A stretch of 64,000 nucleotides of DNA. It comes from CAWFKS01 sp963816435. GTDB taxonomy: Bacteria > Pseudomonadota > Alphaproteobacteria > Rhizobiales > Rhizobiaceae. A program made the position numbers and the translations under genes. How positions within the stretch are numbered: position 1 is the stretch's first letter; each line of letters starts with the position of its first letter. The notes below the pieces were generated by a model that was not told the origin of the DNA, did not search any database, and saw only the letters and a program-made list of their open reading frames with translations. The stretch lies in the NCBI GenBank assembly GCA_963816435.1, contig CAWFKS010000017.1, forward strand, positions 44,766 to 108,765, read 5' to 3'. This document shows positions 44,082-55,704 of the stretch, in pieces.

Positions 44082-46407
44082 TCAAGCCTTGGCCGCAAGC
44101 CTCGGCTGCGCCGGGACGACGACGTCGAATTCGGCGGCGAATGGCCAGGACTGGCTCGACATCGTCTCGATGCCGGAGGCCGTCAGCGGCGAGCCGAACA
44201 GGAAGCCCTGGACGAGGTCGGGCTTGACCACGTCGGCCAGAAGCTTGAGCTGTTCGAAGCGCTCGACGCCCTCGATGGTGACGGCCAGCCCCAGCGGACG
44301 CGACAGGTTGACCACGCCCTTGAGCAGTTCGAGAGAGCGCTCGTTGCGGGTCACGTCGACCAGGAAGCTGCCGTCGATCTTGACCTTGTCGAGCGGCAGG
44401 GTGTGCAGGTAGCTGAGGCTCGAATAGCCGGTGCCGAAATCGTCAAGCGCGATCTGCACGCCGATTTCCTTCAACTCCTCGATGAAGCTGCGCGTCGAGG
44501 ACTTGTCGTCGAGCAGCGCGGTCTCGGTGACCTCGATCTCCAGGCGCTGCGGCGGCAAGCCGGAATCCTCGAGCGCCCTGGCCACTTTGTCGACGATGTC
44601 GCGGTTGCGGAAATCGCGGGCCGACAGGTTGACCGACACGCAGATCGGCTCCGGCCATTTTATGCATTCTCGGCAGGCCGCATTGAGCACGAAATCCGTG
44701 ATCTCGGAGATGATGCCCATGTCTTCGGCGAGCGGAATGAACACAGCCGGCGAAACCGGCCCCATCTGCGGATGGTCCCAGCGGCAAAGCGCCTCGCAAC
44801 TGGCGATCTTCATCGTCTCCATGGACACGATCGGCTGATAGACGACGCGCAGCGCTCTGGATTCGACCGCGGTACGAAGGTCCGTCTTCATGACCTGCCG
44901 GTTGCGGAATTCCGCGTCCATCGACATCTCGAACAGGCGCCAGCCGTTCTTGCCGAGCTCCTTGGCCTTGTAGAGGGCCAGATCCGCCTTGACGATCATG
45001 TCGTCGACATCAGTGTCGCCGATGCGCGCGGTCACCGCGCCGGCGCTCACCTGAATGCGCAGCGCATGCCCGGCAATGTCGACGTCGCCCTGCAGGCGAA
45101 CGAACATCTCGTCCAGCATCAGCGCGAACTCGTCACGGTCGGCGACGTCGTTGACGAAGACCATGAACTCGTCGCCGCCGAAGCGACTGACCTTGACGTT
45201 GTCGCTGGCAAACGACGAAAGCCGCTCCGCCATCGCGTAGATGAGCCCGTCGCCCACCGGATGGCCGAGCGTGTCGTTGACGCTCTTGAAGTCGTCGAGA
45301 TCGAACACGGCAAGACCGCACAGGCGGCGGCGATCGCCCTGCTCCATGCAGTCGCTGACGCATTCGTGGAAATAGGCGCGGTTCGGCAGGCCCGTGAGGC
45401 TGTCGTAGCGGGCCATGAAACGGATCTTCTCTTCCGCCTCGACGCGGGCGGTAACTTCCTCGAAAGTAATGACGGACAGCTCGTCGCGTCCCTCGCGGGC
45501 GGTGAACTCGATGTGGCGGCCGTCGGCCAGCCTGAGCAGCAGCTTGCGGTCGCGACCGTCGCGCAGCGCCCGGCTGAGCTGCGCCTCGACGAAGCGGCTG
45601 TCGGCGGAGCTCAGCATGCCACTCGCCACGCCGCGCATCAGCAATGCGTCGAGGGAACGGTTGAGCGATTGACGCGACGATTCGAAGCCGAGCAGTTCCG
45701 CGGCGCGGGCATTGGCCACAACCACGCGCTCGTCCTGGTTGAACATGACCAGGCCATGGGACATCGTGTTGAGCGCGCGGTCGAAGCGCTGCGCCAGCCG
45801 ACGCGCCTCCTTGTGGCCGACCACCGCGGAGAACAGCACCTCGCGCACGTTGTCCGCGATCGTCTTGGTCATCTGGTAGAACGGGATGATCAGGATGCCG
45901 AGAAGCACGTATGGCACCTGACCGTGCAGCATGAAGGCCGCACCGATCGGCCCGATGAAGCAGACCGCGAAGATCGCGACCATCCGCGACGAGCCGTAGT
46001 TGCGGCCCACGACGGAGGGAATCGAGCCCAGCGTCACCGAAAGCGCCGCGATCGCCGCGAAAGAACCGGAATCGTAATAGATGCCGACGAAGCAGAAGGT
46101 CCCGAGCGTCAGCGCCTGGATGCTGCCCCAGAACACGTAGTGCCGTTCGCAGGCTTCGGCCTGCTCGCGCGTGTCGATGGAGGTGTTGTTCTTGAAGCGA
46201 ACAAGGTTGCGGTAGCGCCACAATCCCAGGAGCAGCAAGAAGGCGGTGAGACCGACATAGATCGATCTGCCGCTGTCCCAGTAGGCCAAACGCCGCCGCG
46301 AGAGCGTGGATAAGTGCGCCCGTAAGCACCGTATGCGGGCTGTTGAACAGCGAGCGCACGAACTGGACGTAGACGTCGTCCGGTATTTCGGTCTTCGAGC
46401 TCTTCAC
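44082..46407 (-). CDS. Membrane-anchored PAS-GGDEF-EAL cyclic-di-GMP protein (one frameshift)
   Basis: 774 residues after correction. An N-terminal membrane region with about five helices (residues ~40-190) is followed by a PAS-like domain (LNTMSHGLVMFNQDERVVVAN), a GGDEF domain whose active-site motif reads RFGGDEF (intact, cyclase-competent) and an EAL domain with ASCEALCRWDHP, EVTETALLDD and DDFGTGYSSLSYLHTLP (key residues for phosphodiesterase). A T-run insertion (46288-46290 on the plus strand) breaks codon ~40; removing it joins IHALAAALAYWDSGRS. Start chosen at GTG 46407. It could make or degrade c-di-GMP in response to a sensed signal. Confidence 0.88.
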
Positions 46408-46488
46408 AGATATGCCGTCCGGTTTGCCCGAACAGCATTCGCACAGCCAAATTAAGAAACACTTATGCAACCTGAGTTGCGGCCCAGC

Positions 46489-49400
46489 CTACTCGGCCGC
46501 CCGCAGCACGGGTGCGCCCTCTTCCTGCAGACGCGCCAGCAGCCGCGCGCGTTCTTCCGCAGCCCGTTTCGCCGCGGCGTCCTTCACGTGGCCGAAGCCG
46601 CGGATGAGCGAGGGAACCGAGGCAAGCGCGGTCGCCGCCTCGATGCGGTCCCGGTGCGAGCGCTGCGACGATGCGGTCGAGATCGGCCTCGTAGTCGGCC
46701 AGCAGTCGCCTTTCCATGCGGCGCTCCGCCGTGCGCCCGAACGGATCGAACGCGGTGCCGCGCAGCCCCTTGAACGCCGCCAGCACACGAAAGCCGGTCA
46801 TCATCCACGGCCCGAAGGACGATTTGCGCGCCCGCCCCTCGGCATCCTTGCGGCCGAGCACCGGGGGAGCGAGGTGGAATTCCAGGCGCTCCCAGTCCGA
46901 GAACTGCGCGGCAAGCTGGCGGCGGAACGAGCCGTCGGTGTAGAGCCGCGCCACCTCGTACTCGTCCTTCACCGCCATCAGCTTGAAGAGGTTCCTCGCC
47001 ACCGCTTCGGAAACCACGGTCGAGCCTGGCGCGGCCTTGTCCTCGGCGGCACGCACCTGTGCCACGCGCGCCCGGTAGCGTTCGGCGTAGGCGGCGTTCT
47101 GGTAGGCGGTCAGGAACTCGGCGCGGGCTTCGACGATCTCGTCCAGCGACTGCGCAAGCCGTGCCGCGGGCTTGCGTTGCGCGTCCATCATCGAGCGCAC
47201 GTGCTCCGGGTCGTGGGCGGCGCGGCGGCCCCAGCGGAACGCGTCGACGTTCATCGCCACCGCCTGGCCGTTGAGTGCGATCGCCCTCTCGATGCTTTCG
47301 GCCGAAAGCGGCAGACCGCCGAGCTGGTAGGCATAGCCGAGCATGAACATGTTGGCCGCCACCGAGTTGCCGAACAGCGTGCTTGCCGCCGCCGTGGCAT
47401 CGAAGAAATGCGCCCTCTCCTCGCCGGCCGCCGTGCGGATCGCCTTCTTGATGCGTTCCACCGGAAGCGAGAAATCGGCCGAGCGTGCGAAATCGCCGGG
47501 CATCACCTCCGCCGTGTTGGCGACGAACAGCGTCTCGCCCTCGCGCACGGAGGAGAGAATCTTGCGGTTGCCGGAAACGACGAGATCGCAGCCGAGCACG
47601 AGGTCGGCCTTGCCGGCCGAGACCCGGATGGCGTGGATGTCCTCCGGGCGCGGCGCGATCCTGACATGGGTGAACACCGCGCCGCCCTTCTGCGCCAGGC
47701 CCGCCATGTCGATGAGGCCGCAGCCCTTGCCCTCGACATGGGCGGCCATGCCGAGAATTGCGCCGATGGTGACGACGCCCGTGCCGCCGATGCCGTCGAC
47801 GATGCCGGCCCAGCCCTCGCGGTCGAGCTCGCGCACCGGCGGCTCGGGCACGTCGGCCAGCGGATCGGCAGCGCCCGCCTTGCCCTCCGCCTTGCGAAGC
47901 TTGGCGCCGTGGACGGTGACGAAGGAGGGGCAGAACCCCTCGAGGCAGGAGAAATCCTTGTTGCACGACGACTGGTCGATGCGCCGCTTGCGCCCGAACT
48001 CGGTCTCCACCGGCTGCACGGAAACGCAGTTGGACTTCACGCCGCAATCGCCGCAGCCCTCGCACACCAGCTCGTTGATGAAGACGCGCTTGTCGGGATC
48101 GGGGAACGCGCCGCGCTTGCGCCGCCGCCGCTTCTCGGCCGCGCATGTCTGGTCGTAGATCAGCACCGACACGCCCTTGACCTCGCGCAGGTCGCGCTGC
48201 ACGGCATCGAGGTCCTCGCGGTGGCTGATCGTCGTGCCGGCCGGGAATGCAACCACGCCGGCATATTTGTCGGGCTCGTCGGTGACGACGGCGATGCGCT
48301 CGACGCCCTCGGCGCGAACCTGGTCGGCGATCATGCCGACCGAAAGCCCGCCCTCGTGCGGCTGGCCGCCGGTCATGGCGACGGCATCGTTGTAGAGGAT
48401 CTTGTAGGTGACGTTGGCACCCGAGGCCTTCGCGAAGCGCAGCGCCAGCGAGCCCGAATGGTTGTAGGTGCCGTCGCCGAGGTTCTGGAACATGTGGTCG
48501 CGCTTCGAGAACGGCGCCTGGCCGACCCACTGCGCGCCCTCGCCGCCCATTGCGGTGAAGCCGACCGTCTGGCGGTCCATCCAAAGCGCCATGAAATGGC
48601 AGCCGATGCCGGCGGCCGCCATCGAGCCTTCCGGCACGCGCGTCGAGGTGTTGTGCGGGCAGCCCGAGCAGAAATAGGGCGTGCGCGCCGACACGTCCCT
48701 GGCCTCGGACAGCATCGCCTGGAACTGCCGCAGCCTGGCGACGCGCGCCGACACCTCCTCGGAGGGGCCGATGACCTTGAGCACGCGCTCGCCGACCGCG
48801 ATGGCGATCTCGTTGGGGTCGAGCGCGCCCTTGGCCGGGAACAGCCAGTCGCCGCGCTCGTCCTTCTTGCCGACGATGACCGGCTGGTCGGCGGTGCCGT
48901 AGAGATGCTCGCGAAGCTGCGTCTCGATCAGCGAGCGCTTCTCCTCCACGACCACGACGGTCTCCAGCCCGCGGGCGAACTCGGCGACGTGCTCGAGGTC
49001 GAGCGGCCAGGGCGCGGCGACCTTGAACAGGCGAATGCCGAGCTCGGCCGCACGCGCCTCGTCGATGCCGAGCTCGTCGAGCGCCTGGCGCACGTCGAGA
49101 TAGCTCTTGCCGACCGTGATGATGCCGAGCTTCGGCTTCGTGCCGCCCGAATAGACGATGCGGTTGAGCCCGTTGGCGCGGATGAAGGCGGCGGCGGCGG
49201 CGCGCTTGAATTCGTGCAGCCGCGCCTCCTGCGCGATCTGGTCGATCTCGTGGCGGATATTGAGCCCGCCAGGCGGCATGTCGAATTCCGGCAGCACGAT
49301 GTTCAGCCGGTCCAGCGAGACGTCGACGGAGGCCGTCGATTCGATGTTGTCCTTGACGCATTTGATCGCCGCCCAGGTGCCGGCGAAGCGCGACAGCGCG

Positions 49401-49960
49401 TAGCCGTAGAGCCCGTAGTCGATCAGTTCCTGGACGCCGGCCGGATTGAGGATCGGGATCATCGCGTCGACGAAGGCGAACTCGGAGGCATGCGCCACGG
49501 TCGAGGATTCGGCGGTGTGGTCGTCGCCCATCAGCGCCAGCACGCCACCATGCGGCGAGGTGCCGGCGAGGTTGGCGTGTCGGAACACGTCGCCCGACCG
49601 GTCGACGCCCGGACCCTTGCCGTACCAGACCGAGAACACGCCGTCATAGCGGCCCTCGCCCAGCAGCTCGGTCTGCTGCGTGCCCCAGCACGCGGTCGCG
49701 GCGAGTTCCTCGTTGAGGCCGGACTGGAAGACGACATCGGCACCCGCCAGCTTGGCGCGCGCCTTCCACAATTGCTGGTCGAGCCCGCCGAGCGGCGAAC
49801 CGCGATATCCCGACACGAAGCCGGCCGTGGAAAGCCCGGCGCGGCGGTCCATTTCGCGCTGCATCAGCAGCATGCGGACGATCGCCTGCGCGCCAGAGAC
49901 GAAGATACGCTCCTTGGTCAGGTCGTACTTGTCGTCGAGCGTCACGTCGTGAAGGGTCAT
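46489..49960 (-). CDS. Indolepyruvate ferredoxin oxidoreductase, fused alpha-beta (one frameshift)
   Basis: 1156 residues after correction. The N-terminal half has pyruvate-ferredoxin-oxidoreductase domains (SGYRGSPLGGLDQQLW, ALMGDDHTAESSTVAH) and a thiamine-diphosphate segment (NLGDGTYNHSGSLALRFA, YNDAVAMTGGQ). Next come iron-sulfur cysteines (ELVCEGCGDCGVKSNC, CNKDFSCLEGFCPSF) and a C-terminal gamma domain (GIGGTGVVTIGAILG). It oxidatively decarboxylates aryl 2-oxoacids to acyl-CoA. An extra base near 46652 shifts the last ~55 codons; removal gives DRIEAATALASVPSLIRGFG and TAG at 46489-46491. ATG 49960 has AGGAG upstream. Confidence 0.93.
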
Positions 49961-50378
49961 CTGCAACTCCTGGGACGGCGAGGCGCAAGCGGCCGGGTCC
50001 CGTCTTTTCGTACGCCAGTGTCTCGCCGCGCGAACAGGCGGTCAAACGAAAACCGGCCGATTCGCCGCAGTGCGGCTGAACGCTGCGGCAACCTATCCGC
50101 CGACGACCGAAATTGCCACAAACCTGTTCGTGTCGCGCGTCGAATCCGGCCGCTCCCATGCGCGTGCGAGATGCTCCGCCGCTCCCGCGCGGCAAAATTG
50201 CGCGGATCGCGGCTTGCGTGTTCTCAGCCGCGAAAGCCGATGCTATGGAAGCTTTCGTGCGGGCGGCAAAATAAGCCGACGACGGTGATTTCGCGTGCCT
50301 GGTCTCGCGTGATCCGGAAGCCGGCCGACGCTCGCACAGGGAACGAAAACCAAGGCCGCAACGGCCAGGGGAGGAAAC
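49961..50378. other. Divergent intergenic region between the indolepyruvate oxidoreductase and TRAP genes
   Basis: A 418-base gap that must contain promoters for both directions. I see no convincing gene, strong dyad or textbook -35/-10 pair. A GGGGAGGAAAC ribosome-binding site precedes the rightward gene. Confidence 0.5.
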
Positions 50379-50963
50379 ATGGCGGGGCTTCTCGGCCTGT
50401 CGCGCGTCATCGACCGCATCAACGAATTCATCGGCAAATGGGTGGCGTGGCTGATTCTCGTCGCCATCATCGTCAGCGCCGTCAACGCCACCGTGCGCAA
50501 GACGCTCAACGTCTCGTCCAACGCCTGGCTCGAACTGCAGTGGTACCTGTTCGGGGCGGCGTTCCTCCTGGCCGCCGCCTACACGCTGAAGCAGAACGAG
50601 CATATCCGCATCGACATCGTCTACGGCCAGTTCTCGCGCCGGGTGCAGCACTGGATCGACCTCCTGGGCCACATCTTCTTCCTGATGCCGTTCGTCCTGC
50701 TGATGGTCTACTACTTCGTGCCCTACGTCCTTTTGTCGTACCGGGTCGGCGAGGTATCGACCAATGCCGGCGGCCTGATCCTGTGGCCAGCCAAGTCGCT
50801 GCTGCTCATCGGCTTCACGCTGCTTTCGCTGCAGGGCATTTCGGAGATCATCAAGAAGATCGCGGTGATGCGGGGCGACATCGACGACCCGGCGCCTTTC
50901 GTGAGCTCGCACGAGATTGCGGAAAAGGAAGGCGAGACGCTGGTCGAGGAAATTCACCGATGA
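50379..50963 (+). CDS. TRAP transporter small permease, DctQ-like
   Basis: Intact 194-residue membrane protein with four helices. The DctQ features are KWVAWLILVAIIVSAVNATVRK, the helix-loop SSNAWLELQWYLFGAAFLLA and LKQNEHIRIDIVYGQF, the last being characteristic of the TakQ/keto-acid subgroup. ATG 50379 has GGGGAGGAAAC upstream. The TGA overlaps the ATG of the large permease. Confidence 0.92.
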   Translation: MAGLLGLSRVIDRINEFIGKWVAWLILVAIIVSAVNATVRKTLNVSSNAWLELQWYLFGAAFLLAAAYTLKQNEHIRIDIVYGQFSRRVQHWIDLLGHIFFLMPFVLLMVYYFVPYVLLSYRVGEVSTNAGGLILWPAKSLLLIGFTLLSLQGISEIIKKIAVMRGDIDDPAPFVSSHEIAEKEGETLVEEIHR

Positions 50964-52699
50964 TCCATTTCATTGCCGAGAACATGGCTCCGATCATGTT
51001 CATGTCGCTGATCGTCTTCCTGCTGATCGGCTACCCCGTCGCATTCGCCCTTGCCGCCAACGGGCTGCTGTTCTTCTTCATCGGCGTGCAGCTCGCCCCC
51101 TATTCCGGCGGCGAGATCTCGCTCGCATGGCCCCTGCTCTACGCGCTCCCCGAACGGTTCTGGGGCATCATGTCGAACGAGACGTTGCTGGCGATCCCGT
51201 TCTTCACCTTCATGGGGTTGATACTCGAGCGATCCGGCATGGCCGAGGATCTGCTCGACACTATCGGCCAGCTCTTCGGGCCGGTGCGCGGCGGTCTCGG
51301 CTATGCGGTGATTCTCGTCGGTGCGCTGCTTGCCGCGACAACCGGCGTCGTGGCCGCCTCCGTCATCGCCATGGGCCTGATCTCGCTGCCGATCATGCTG
51401 CGTTACGGCTACAGCCGCAGTGCGGCGACCGGCGTGATCGCGGCGTCCGGCACGCTGGCGCAGATCATTCCGCCCTCGCTGGTGCTGATCGTCATGGCCG
51501 ACCAGCTCGGCCGTTCGGTGGGCGACATGTACCGGGGTGCCCTCTATCCCGGCCTCATCCTGACCGGGCTCTATCTCGGCTACGTTCTGATGCTGACGAT
51601 CGTCAAGCCGAACGCGATGCCGGCGCTGCCGCGCGAAGCCCGCACGCTCGGCTCCGGCGTCACCTCGCTGCTGGTGGCGCTCGCCGCCGCCGTCGCCGTC
51701 GCCTACGGCGCCTATGTGTGGTTCTCGCCCTCACTCGGAGCGGACGCCGACATCTGGGGTGCGGTCGCCGGCATCGCGGTGATCTATGTGGTGGCGCTGG
51801 TCGACAAGACTTTCGGCATCGGCCTCATGTCGAGGCTGGCCCAACAGGTGGTCATCGTCCTCATTCCGCCGCTGGCGCTGGTCTTCCTGGTGCTCGGAAC
51901 CATCTTCCTGGGAATCGCGACGCCCACGGAAGGCGGAGCGATGGGCGCCGTCGGCGCGATGATCATGGCGGCGGCGAAACGCCGGCTGAGCTTCGACATC
52001 ATCAGGCAGGCGCTGACGTCCACCACGCGCCTGTCGGCATTCGTGCTGTTCATCCTGATCGGCGCGCGCGTCTTTTCGCTCACCTTCTACGGCGTCAACG
52101 GCCATCTGTGGGTGGAACACCTGCTGACTTCGGTCCCCGGCGGCGAGGTCGGGTTCCTCATCGTCGTCAACCTGCTCGTCTTCTTCCTGGCCTTCTTCCT
52201 CGACTTCTTCGAGCTGGCCTTCATCATCGTGCCGCTGCTGGCGCCCGCCGCCGAGAAGCTCGGCATCGACCTGATCTGGTTCGGCGTGCTGCTCGGCATC
52301 AACATGCAGACGAGCTTCATGCATCCGCCGTTCGGCTTCGCGCTGTTCTACCTGCGCTCGGTCGCTGCCCGGGTGCCGTATCTCGACAAGATCACCGGCA
52401 AGCAGATCGCGCCGATCACCACCGGGCAGATCTACTGGGGCGCGGTGCCGTTCGTGTGCATTCAGGTCATCATGGTCGGCATCACCATCGGCTTTCCGCA
52501 GATCGTGATGCACTACAAGGGGCCAGCGGTGAACGTCGACGACGTCAAGATCGTCATCCCGCCATTCGGCGGCGGCGACCAGCCTGGAATGCCGGGCGGC
52601 CTCACGGGCTCGCCCTTCGACTCGCCCCCGGCTGACGAAGGAGCGCAACCCGCACCGGCGCCGGGGCCTGACCTCAGCCAGCCGCCGTCCTTCAACTAG
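50960..52699 (+). CDS. TRAP transporter large permease, DctM-like
   Basis: Intact 579-residue transporter with about 14 helices, longer than the ~430-residue DctM norm. TRAP signatures are MSNETLLAIPFFTFMGLILE, ATTGVVAASVIAMGLISLP, SGTLAQIIPPSLVLIVM and LGINMQTSFMHPPFGFALFY. The C-terminal ~45 residues are Pro/Gly-rich (FGGGDQPGMPGG). The long form with an HPPFGFALFY motif belongs to the mannitol/keto-acid-like subgroup. It starts inside the dctQ stop (ATGA). Confidence 0.92.
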   Translation: MIHFIAENMAPIMFMSLIVFLLIGYPVAFALAANGLLFFFIGVQLAPYSGGEISLAWPLLYALPERFWGIMSNETLLAIPFFTFMGLILERSGMAEDLLDTIGQLFGPVRGGLGYAVILVGALLAATTGVVAASVIAMGLISLPIMLRYGYSRSAATGVIAASGTLAQIIPPSLVLIVMADQLGRSVGDMYRGALYPGLILTGLYLGYVLMLTIVKPNAMPALPREARTLGSGVTSLLVALAAAVAVAYGAYVWFSPSLGADADIWGAVAGIAVIYVVALVDKTFGIGLMSRLAQQVVIVLIPPLALVFLVLGTIFLGIATPTEGGAMGAVGAMIMAAAKRRLSFDIIRQALTSTTRLSAFVLFILIGARVFSLTFYGVNGHLWVEHLLTSVPGGEVGFLIVVNLLVFFLAFFLDFFELAFIIVPLLAPAAEKLGIDLIWFGVLLGINMQTSFMHPPFGFALFYLRSVAARVPYLDKITGKQIAPITTGQIYWGAVPFVCIQVIMVGITIGFPQIVMHYKGPAVNVDDVKIVIPPFGGGDQPGMPGGLTGSPFDSPPADEGAQPAPAPGPDLSQPPSFN

Positions 52700-53018
52700 C
52701 GAACGGTTCACCGGGTCACGCGAGCCGGTGAGCCCTTCCGAAACATGGCTTCCCGCTTCTGGCGCGGGAAGCCGATATCGATCTTTCAGAATCTGCTGCG
52801 GAAAATGGCGCTATCCGAGAGCGCCAAGTAAGGCGGCGCACCTGCTGGAACGAAGATGTGCAGTCGCACTTCTTCGCGAGTTCGGGCACGCCGGCGAGAG
52901 CACTGACGGTGCGAAGAAAACTCCGCACGCCGAGATCGTGAGCTGAGCCCGACATCGACGAGGGGTTCCACGACAGCCCTGCGGACCTGCGCCTGTGTAA
53001 TCAGCCGGAGGTCGCACA
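52700..53018. other. Convergent intergenic region between the TRAP permease and binding-protein genes
   Basis: No credible gene. It has two hairpins: TCACCGG / CCGGTGA just after the stop, and GGCTTCCCGC / GCGGGAAGCC (52747-52773, loop seven). Either may end transcription of the permease operon, though neither has a T-run. Confidence 0.5.
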
Positions 53019-53048
53019 AAAAGAAAACCCCGGCGCAAGGCCGGGGTT
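53019..53048 (-). terminator. Intrinsic terminator of the TRAP binding-protein gene
   Basis: AACCCCGGC / GCCGGGGTT (53026-53048, five-base loop) followed on the minus strand by TTTTCTTTTTG, 28 bases past the stop at 53077. Confidence 0.88.
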
Positions 53049-53076
53049 CGCTTGTTTGCGTTCGAAAAGCGGCCGC

Positions 53077-54183
<1,107 letters not shown>

Positions 54184-54430
54184 GGTTGTTCTCCTCCCTT
54201 GGTGGATCAAATTGAAAGCGGATTGCGAGACCCCTCATCTCGCAACTGGCCGGTATAATGCACGGTGGAAGTGGCAAGTCCAGCCACAGCCACCCAAGTG
54301 CGGCACGTGCCGTATTTCTACCTACAGGCTTGATTGCGCGCGGCGAATTTCCACAGCCCCTCAAGCAGTTGGAAACTGCGCGCCGAGAGACTAGATTGTG
54401 CCGCACCTGTTTCCATCCTGAAGGGCCACC

Positions 54431-55201
54431 ATGTTCCAGCCTCTCGTCGCCGTGTCCGCGGACGTGCGCCAGTTCGACAATTACACCTGGCACGCCGCGC
54501 CCGAGCAGTATCTCGCCGCGGCCATCGACGTGGCCGGCGTGACACCGCTGCTGGTTCCGAACTTTGGCGAACGGCTCGACTTCGACCGGCTGCTCGACGC
54601 CGTCGACGGCGTGATGCTGACCGGGTCGAAATCAAACGTGCACCCCTCGCTTTACGGCGGTGACGCCAGCGAAAAAAACGGCCCCTACGACGAGGCGCGC
54701 GACGCCACCACGCTGCCGCTCATCCGGAAGGCGATCGAGCGGGGCGTGCCGCTGCTGGCGATCTGCAGGGGCATACAGGAGCTCAATGTCGCGCTGGGCG
54801 GCACGCTTCACGCGGAGGTCCAGGAAATCGCCGGTCGGCACGATCACCGTGCTCCGGTGAGCGAAATCCAGGACGAGCGATTCGCGGTTCGGCAGAGCGT
54901 GGCGATTCGCCCCGGCACCTGCCTCGCCACTGTTTTCGGCGCCGGCGACATCATGGTCAACTCGCTGCATCGGCAGGCGATCGATCGGCCGGCCACCGTT
55001 CTGGATGTCGAGGCCGTGGCCGAGGACGGGACGGTGGAGGCCGTGTCGGTACGCGGCGCACGCGCCTTCGCCGTGGGAGTGCAGTGGCACCCTGAATACT
55101 GGGCCGCCAGCGAGGCCAATTCGGCAAAAATCTTCCGCGCCTTCGGCGACGCCGTACGCGACCACGCGCTCGGGCGCTCGCACGCGCAGGCGGCCGAGTA
55201 G
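54431..55201 (+). CDS. Class I glutamine amidotransferase, gamma-glutamyl-GABA hydrolase-like (PuuD type)
   Basis: Intact 256-residue enzyme of the peptidase C26 family. The nucleophile is in LLAICRGIQELN (Cys ~residue 110) and the His-Glu pair in VQWHPEY (~residue 218). VDGVMLTGSKSNVHPSLYGG near residue 60 is the typical PuuD segment. It probably removes the gamma-glutamyl group from a gamma-glutamylated amine or amino acid. GAAGGG lies seven bases before ATG 54431. Its partner genes for the gamma-glutamyl pathway are not in this window. Confidence 0.88.
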   Translation: MFQPLVAVSADVRQFDNYTWHAAPEQYLAAAIDVAGVTPLLVPNFGERLDFDRLLDAVDGVMLTGSKSNVHPSLYGGDASEKNGPYDEARDATTLPLIRKAIERGVPLLAICRGIQELNVALGGTLHAEVQEIAGRHDHRAPVSEIQDERFAVRQSVAIRPGTCLATVFGAGDIMVNSLHRQAIDRPATVLDVEAVAEDGTVEAVSVRGARAFAVGVQWHPEYWAASEANSAKIFRAFGDAVRDHALGRSHAQAAE

Positions 55202-55215
55202 CACCAAGCAGCCGG

Positions 55216-55621
55216 CTATCTGTCGGCGATCAGCGAAACCATCGGCGTTCCGGGCTGGTAGGTCTCCCACGCCGCGCCGTCGGCGATTGCCAGCCGCAGC
55301 ACCGCATGTCCGCTGACGTCGGCCAGGACCGCAGTGCCGTCGGGCTCCTGTCGCCAGCTCGCCGCGTCCGCAAGCACCGGCACCGCGCTGCCGCAGCCGG
55401 CTCCGAGTTTCAGCGGGACAGAGGCGCCCGCGGCAGGCAGGCGCATCAGCGGTGCAATCGGTTTTCGCGCCGGAAAGCAGCACACGGAAATTGCCGGCCG
55501 GTCGCTCGGGTGCACCGATACCGCCGGTGACTTCGACTTCCGCGCCGCCCATGGAGCGCGCATATATGCTTGCGCCGGCAACCAGAAGGACGGCCGGAAG
55601 CACCACGTTCAGCTTGCGCAT
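55216..55621 (-). CDS. Small exported protein, possibly AprI/Inh-like (one frameshift)
   Basis: 134 residues after correction, with an N-terminal hydrophobic signal or anchor (KLNVVLPAVLLVAGASIYA). The mature part shows GAGCGSAVPVLADAASWRQE followed by DGTAVLADVSGHAVLRLA, a Cys-Trp-Gly pattern that recalls AprI/Inh (Omp19) inhibitor folds; this is a weak assignment. An extra base in the run 55462-55465 breaks it; removal gives LSGAKPIAPLMRLPAAG. It faces the PuuD gene convergently. Confidence 0.6.
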
Positions 55622-55704
55622 CCCTGCCCCCGTGAACCGCGCCACGACCACACGCGGCAGGCAACGAGGATCGGCGATCATGGTAAAGCGAGGGTAAACA
55701 AGGT

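Noticed and set aside
46412..52699. A 2095-codon open frame on the plus strand opposite the indolepyruvate oxidoreductase and reading into dctM
   Set aside because: Only the last 580 codons (dctM, from 50960) are real. The rest is a GC-driven antisense shadow with Arg/His/Asp-rich sequence and no domain.
52728..52946. Small open frames between the TRAP permease and binding-protein genes
   Set aside because: They lack ribosome-binding sites and family features, and overlap hairpins that look like transcription ends.
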